In this document: piece by piece, positions 61,157 to 64,000 of the stretch | How positions within the stretch are numbered: position 1 is the first letter of the stretch | Layout of the letters: the number at the start of each line of letters is the position of its first letter | NCBI GenBank assembly: GCA_016617855.1 | Contig: JAECUM010003302.1 | Coordinates: 46,795-110,794, forward strand | DNA: 64,000 bases | From: Megalonaias nervosa | Lineage: Eukaryota > Mollusca > Bivalvia > Unionida > Unionidae | Direction: 5' to 3' | Translations under genes and position numbers: made by a program | The notes under the pieces: model-generated | The model's database searches: none | What the model was told of the DNA's origin: nothing | What the model saw: only the letters and a program-made list of their open reading frames with translations

Positions 61157-61159
61157 CAT

Positions 61160-61253
<94 letters not shown>
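61157..61253. repeat. Long (GT)n microsatellite
   Basis: About 46 GT units without visible interruption. Confidence 0.95.
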
Positions 61254-61254
<1 letters not shown>

Positions 61255-61671
61255 CTTCACAAAATAACATCTAAATGTGGCCACAATTCAATACTATTCA
61301 TTGTTTCAAAATTCAACACTGTATCTTGCTTTCCAGTTCATGTTCTAGAATCTTCCTTTCACCAGCCAGAACACTTGGATAGGTTTGTATATCTTTACTT
61401 TTCCTGCTCCAATTCTAGAAACTCACATGCCAGAATGCTTAGTAGTGAGGCTCCTCTTGTGGAGTCACGCACACTGCCAAGTGTTTAATATACCCAAAAC
61501 ACATCAATGTATGTATGACAACTTGCTTTCCATGCAGCATGGGACTTATCTTGCAGGAACATATATTTTCCATTAAAATTGCAACATCAGTATAATTCAG
61601 TGAGTCTATCCTGTGTTCACTCTTGGCAACATGTTTTGCTCAAACTGTATATTTGACAGGTTTGTGTGAAA

Positions 61672-61800
61672 GTTTATTATACTGATTTAGTCCTAACAAG
61701 TTACATAGACCCAGATCTGCTGTCACATTATATGATTACAGATTTGGGGCTCTGCAGTTTGCAGTTGGACCCAACATCTTAGCAAGTATATACAGTAAAG
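61672..61800. mobile_element. Palindromic MITE, right-half copy 6
   Basis: CTGATTTAGTCCTAACAAG, AGACCCAGATCTGCTG, CAGTTTGCAGTTGGACC and AGCAAGTATATACAG. Confidence 0.7.
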
Positions 61801-61853
61801 GTATTCTTGTAATCAATCCATGTGATCTGATTTCAATAATGGGAAATTGCACC

Positions 61854-61875
61854 TATCTATCTATCTATCTATCTA

Positions 61876-61937
<62 letters not shown>
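61854..61937. repeat. (ATCT)n then (AT)n microsatellite
   Basis: Six or so ATCT units followed by about 57 bp of alternating AT. Confidence 0.95.
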
Positions 61938-61948
<11 letters not shown>

Positions 61949-62106
61949 TATGTTCTGTACTAATTCTGACCTGAGCTGACCTTATTAATAGCATTAATGT
62001 AGAAGTAGAGATTGCACTAAATAGCACTTATGAAGGTTGTATACAAGCAATTCACATGACTTTTTTTTTGTTCACTTCAAAATGTCATAGCATTTAACTG
62101 ATGTGT

Positions 62107-62520
62107 ACCATATATACTCATGTATAAGTCAAGTCCAACTGGAAAGAACACAGACCCTGATCTGCTGTCAAATAATTCACCATCAGATTGGTTGTCTGAT
62201 TTATTTGTTCTACTAATTACTCCTAACAAGCAGTCTGTATTTGAAGGTCATACTCGCTTGTCTTAACAGACAAATCAAAATGAGCAATTGTTTATTTGCA
62301 CAAGCTAATGTATATCCTCTCCACTGCAAGCAACATAGATCCTGATCTGCCAGTGCATAATATGCCAGCAGATCTTGGTCTATGTTGTTTGTTCTACTGA
62401 TTACTCCAAATAAACTGCACAGACCCAGATCTTCCAGTTCAATGATTCTATGGCAGGTCTTGATCTATGTACTGGGTAGTTTGAAACTGATTCCAACCTA
62501 CAAGCAAGTATATACGGCGC
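62107..62520. mobile_element. Palindromic MITE, copies 7 and 8
   Basis: A left half at 62107-62235 (ACCATATATACTCATGTATA to ATTACTCCTAACAAG) and a nearly complete copy at about 62318-62520 that ends CAAGCAAGTATATACGG. The two may be one element split by ~90 bp. Confidence 0.65.
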
Positions 62521-63689
62521 ATCCTATGAAAGGTAGGATTAATTACTGCAAACTTATAAATATTGATATGATAGATATGGTATAGATGAAGAGCTCATGT
62601 GGTAAACCTAGCACTGGCTTTGTCAAGATAGCTATTTCAGATGTTCAATAGCCACTTAGCAAATACAATAGTAGACAATCACAGAATAAAGTAATGGCTT
62701 CATAGAGATGAAAGCTAATGCCCAACGTGAATGAAGTGGTTAATTAAATCTTTAAGCTGATTAAAATTGGAGATTATTTTGATTTATTTTAAATTAAAAA
62801 GTAGTAATAAGAGCCTAAAAATTATTGTGGTCTGTGATCAGTGAACCTCTTTTTTGGCCTTGGATATGTCTTATATTACCACCATTAGCCTGTCAGACCT
62901 TTAACATTTCTGAATTGTTCCTATAAATCAAATACAATGTACTGTTTAATCCTTGAAACATCTGAAAAGAATTGTACAAGTGCAGTGATGCACGTGGTAG
63001 TCAATCTTCGACAGTGAAAGACTGGTTTTATAACATTACCTGAAATGAGCAAATTTACCAACCAATGTGCAAAGCACCAGTCTATGCTTTAACTTTGTCA
63101 AACACTGGTCTTTACTTAGCCTCTGCTAAAATTAAGTATCTACTCTATGGGTTTACTAAATGTTTTAGACGAGTTTAAGTAATAACTTAAGTACAGGGTA
63201 TTCATCTGCAACAACTAGAGCAGTACACATTTTACTGCAGGATGCGAAACACTCAGGTCTGAAAAAAATGCTGAACCCATTTCCTACTTGTTCAATGGAT
63301 ATTACAAATGTTCATGTAAAACATTTTTGCTGTGATAGTTCAGAGTTCATTATAAAATATGAAAGCCAAAATTAGATGCTAAGCAGATTTCAGAAATCAT
63401 AACTCAATATTTAAAACAAAAATAAGATTCTCGACTGATGATTATCATGATTGTTTTAATTTTTTGCTATTAATTGTTGTTTTTGTTTAGCTGTTATATG
63501 GTAGCAGTAGCTATGCTATTTTTGCTGCTGCTGTTGTCATTATTGTTGTCTCTCTTGTCATGGTGCTTATTTCCTTCCTCTAATTTATTGTCTCCACTGA
63601 CGTAACAATATATAATGATACTTTACTATAAAAACACATCTTTTGCTGTGCAATTAATGTTCAAATTGTGAGAGATATCCTTAGTCATA
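62521..63689. other. AT-rich, no feature recognised
   Basis: No exon, RNA or repeat family is recognised. Confidence 0.5.
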
Positions 63690-64000
63690 CACCACTCCCT
63701 CGATAACTCGCGCCCTGATAACTCGTGAACCCGCTTATGACGCGGGGTCAGGCATGGATCCCATTTTTTAAAACCAAAAATTACCCCAAAAATAGATCCC
63801 ATTTTATGAACTTTATGGAAATCGCGATCAAAATTAGCTACAAAAACTTTGATATATCGCTCGTTTTATCGTCGCAAACGGTAGATAGGACCTGGAAATT
63901 TAAATCAACATTATGAAATACCAAATTTAAAAATAAGTCATACAATGTTTTTACATTTTCTTTCCAAGTGACATTCCTAGCACACCGCAATTAACGATAT
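63690..64000. mobile_element. Start of a pogo-like element, runs off the window
   Basis: TA followed by CACCACTCCCTCGATAACTCG, then CCCTGATAACTCGTGAACCC: short repeats of an ATAACTCG core, the usual subterminal style of pogo/Tigger-like elements. Only one end is visible and no transposase is seen. Confidence 0.5.

Noticed and set aside
1..64000. CRISPR arrays, operons or bacterial-type regulatory sites
   Set aside because: Spliced genes, SINEs and LTR elements show this is animal nuclear DNA. The tandem arrays have no spacer structure.

Overview
This window reads as nuclear DNA of an invertebrate animal. It is AT-rich, genes are split by long introns, microsatellites are abundant, and several tRNA-derived SINE families are present. 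The repeats and the deeply conserved gene below fit a marine lophotrochozoan, most likely a mollusc, but the sequence alone does not fix the species. Most long open frames are transposon relics or repeat-driven. Only two host genes can be supported, and both had to be assembled from short exons.

Layout. 0.8-4.0 kb holds a decayed Ty3/gypsy-type retrotransposon whose integrase lies before reverse transcriptase/RNase H, the order known from the Gmr1 group. 6.8-8.1 kb is a SINE split by a solo LTR. 9.7-10.3 kb (minus strand) carries the remains of a protein-primed family B DNA polymerase of Polinton/adintovirus type. 12.6-16.4 kb is a 3.75-kb DNA transposon with terminal inverted repeats and a broken DDE-like transposase of a family I cannot name. 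17.6-23.5 kb is TMEM258 (plus strand), an oligosaccharyltransferase subunit, with a long inverted repeat in intron 1. 23.8-25.3 kb is a pogo/Tigger-like element that keeps only a CENPB-type DNA-binding domain. 26-30 kb holds two diverged satellites. 33-39 kb holds several copies of a multi-palindrome MITE and two SINEs.

From 40.1 kb to at least 59.0 kb the minus strand encodes the C-terminal ~200 residues of a short-chain dehydrogenase/reductase (SDR). It has five exons joined with consistent phases, and its N-terminal exons lie beyond the window. Its introns contain more SINEs (one nested in another), a pogo-type MITE, a candidate 2.2-kb insertion splitting a minisatellite, a second array of the 146-bp satellite, and a homogenised 69-bp tandem array open on both strands. 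The last 5 kb holds more minisatellites, MITE copies and the start of another pogo-like element.

TMEM258 and the SDR gene are convergent and about 16.6 kb apart; nothing suggests a functional link. The notable signals are in the mobile DNA: the unusual pol order, the unclassified transposon, the nested insertions with readable target duplications, the long hairpin in TMEM258 intron 1 and the four-arm palindromic MITE.
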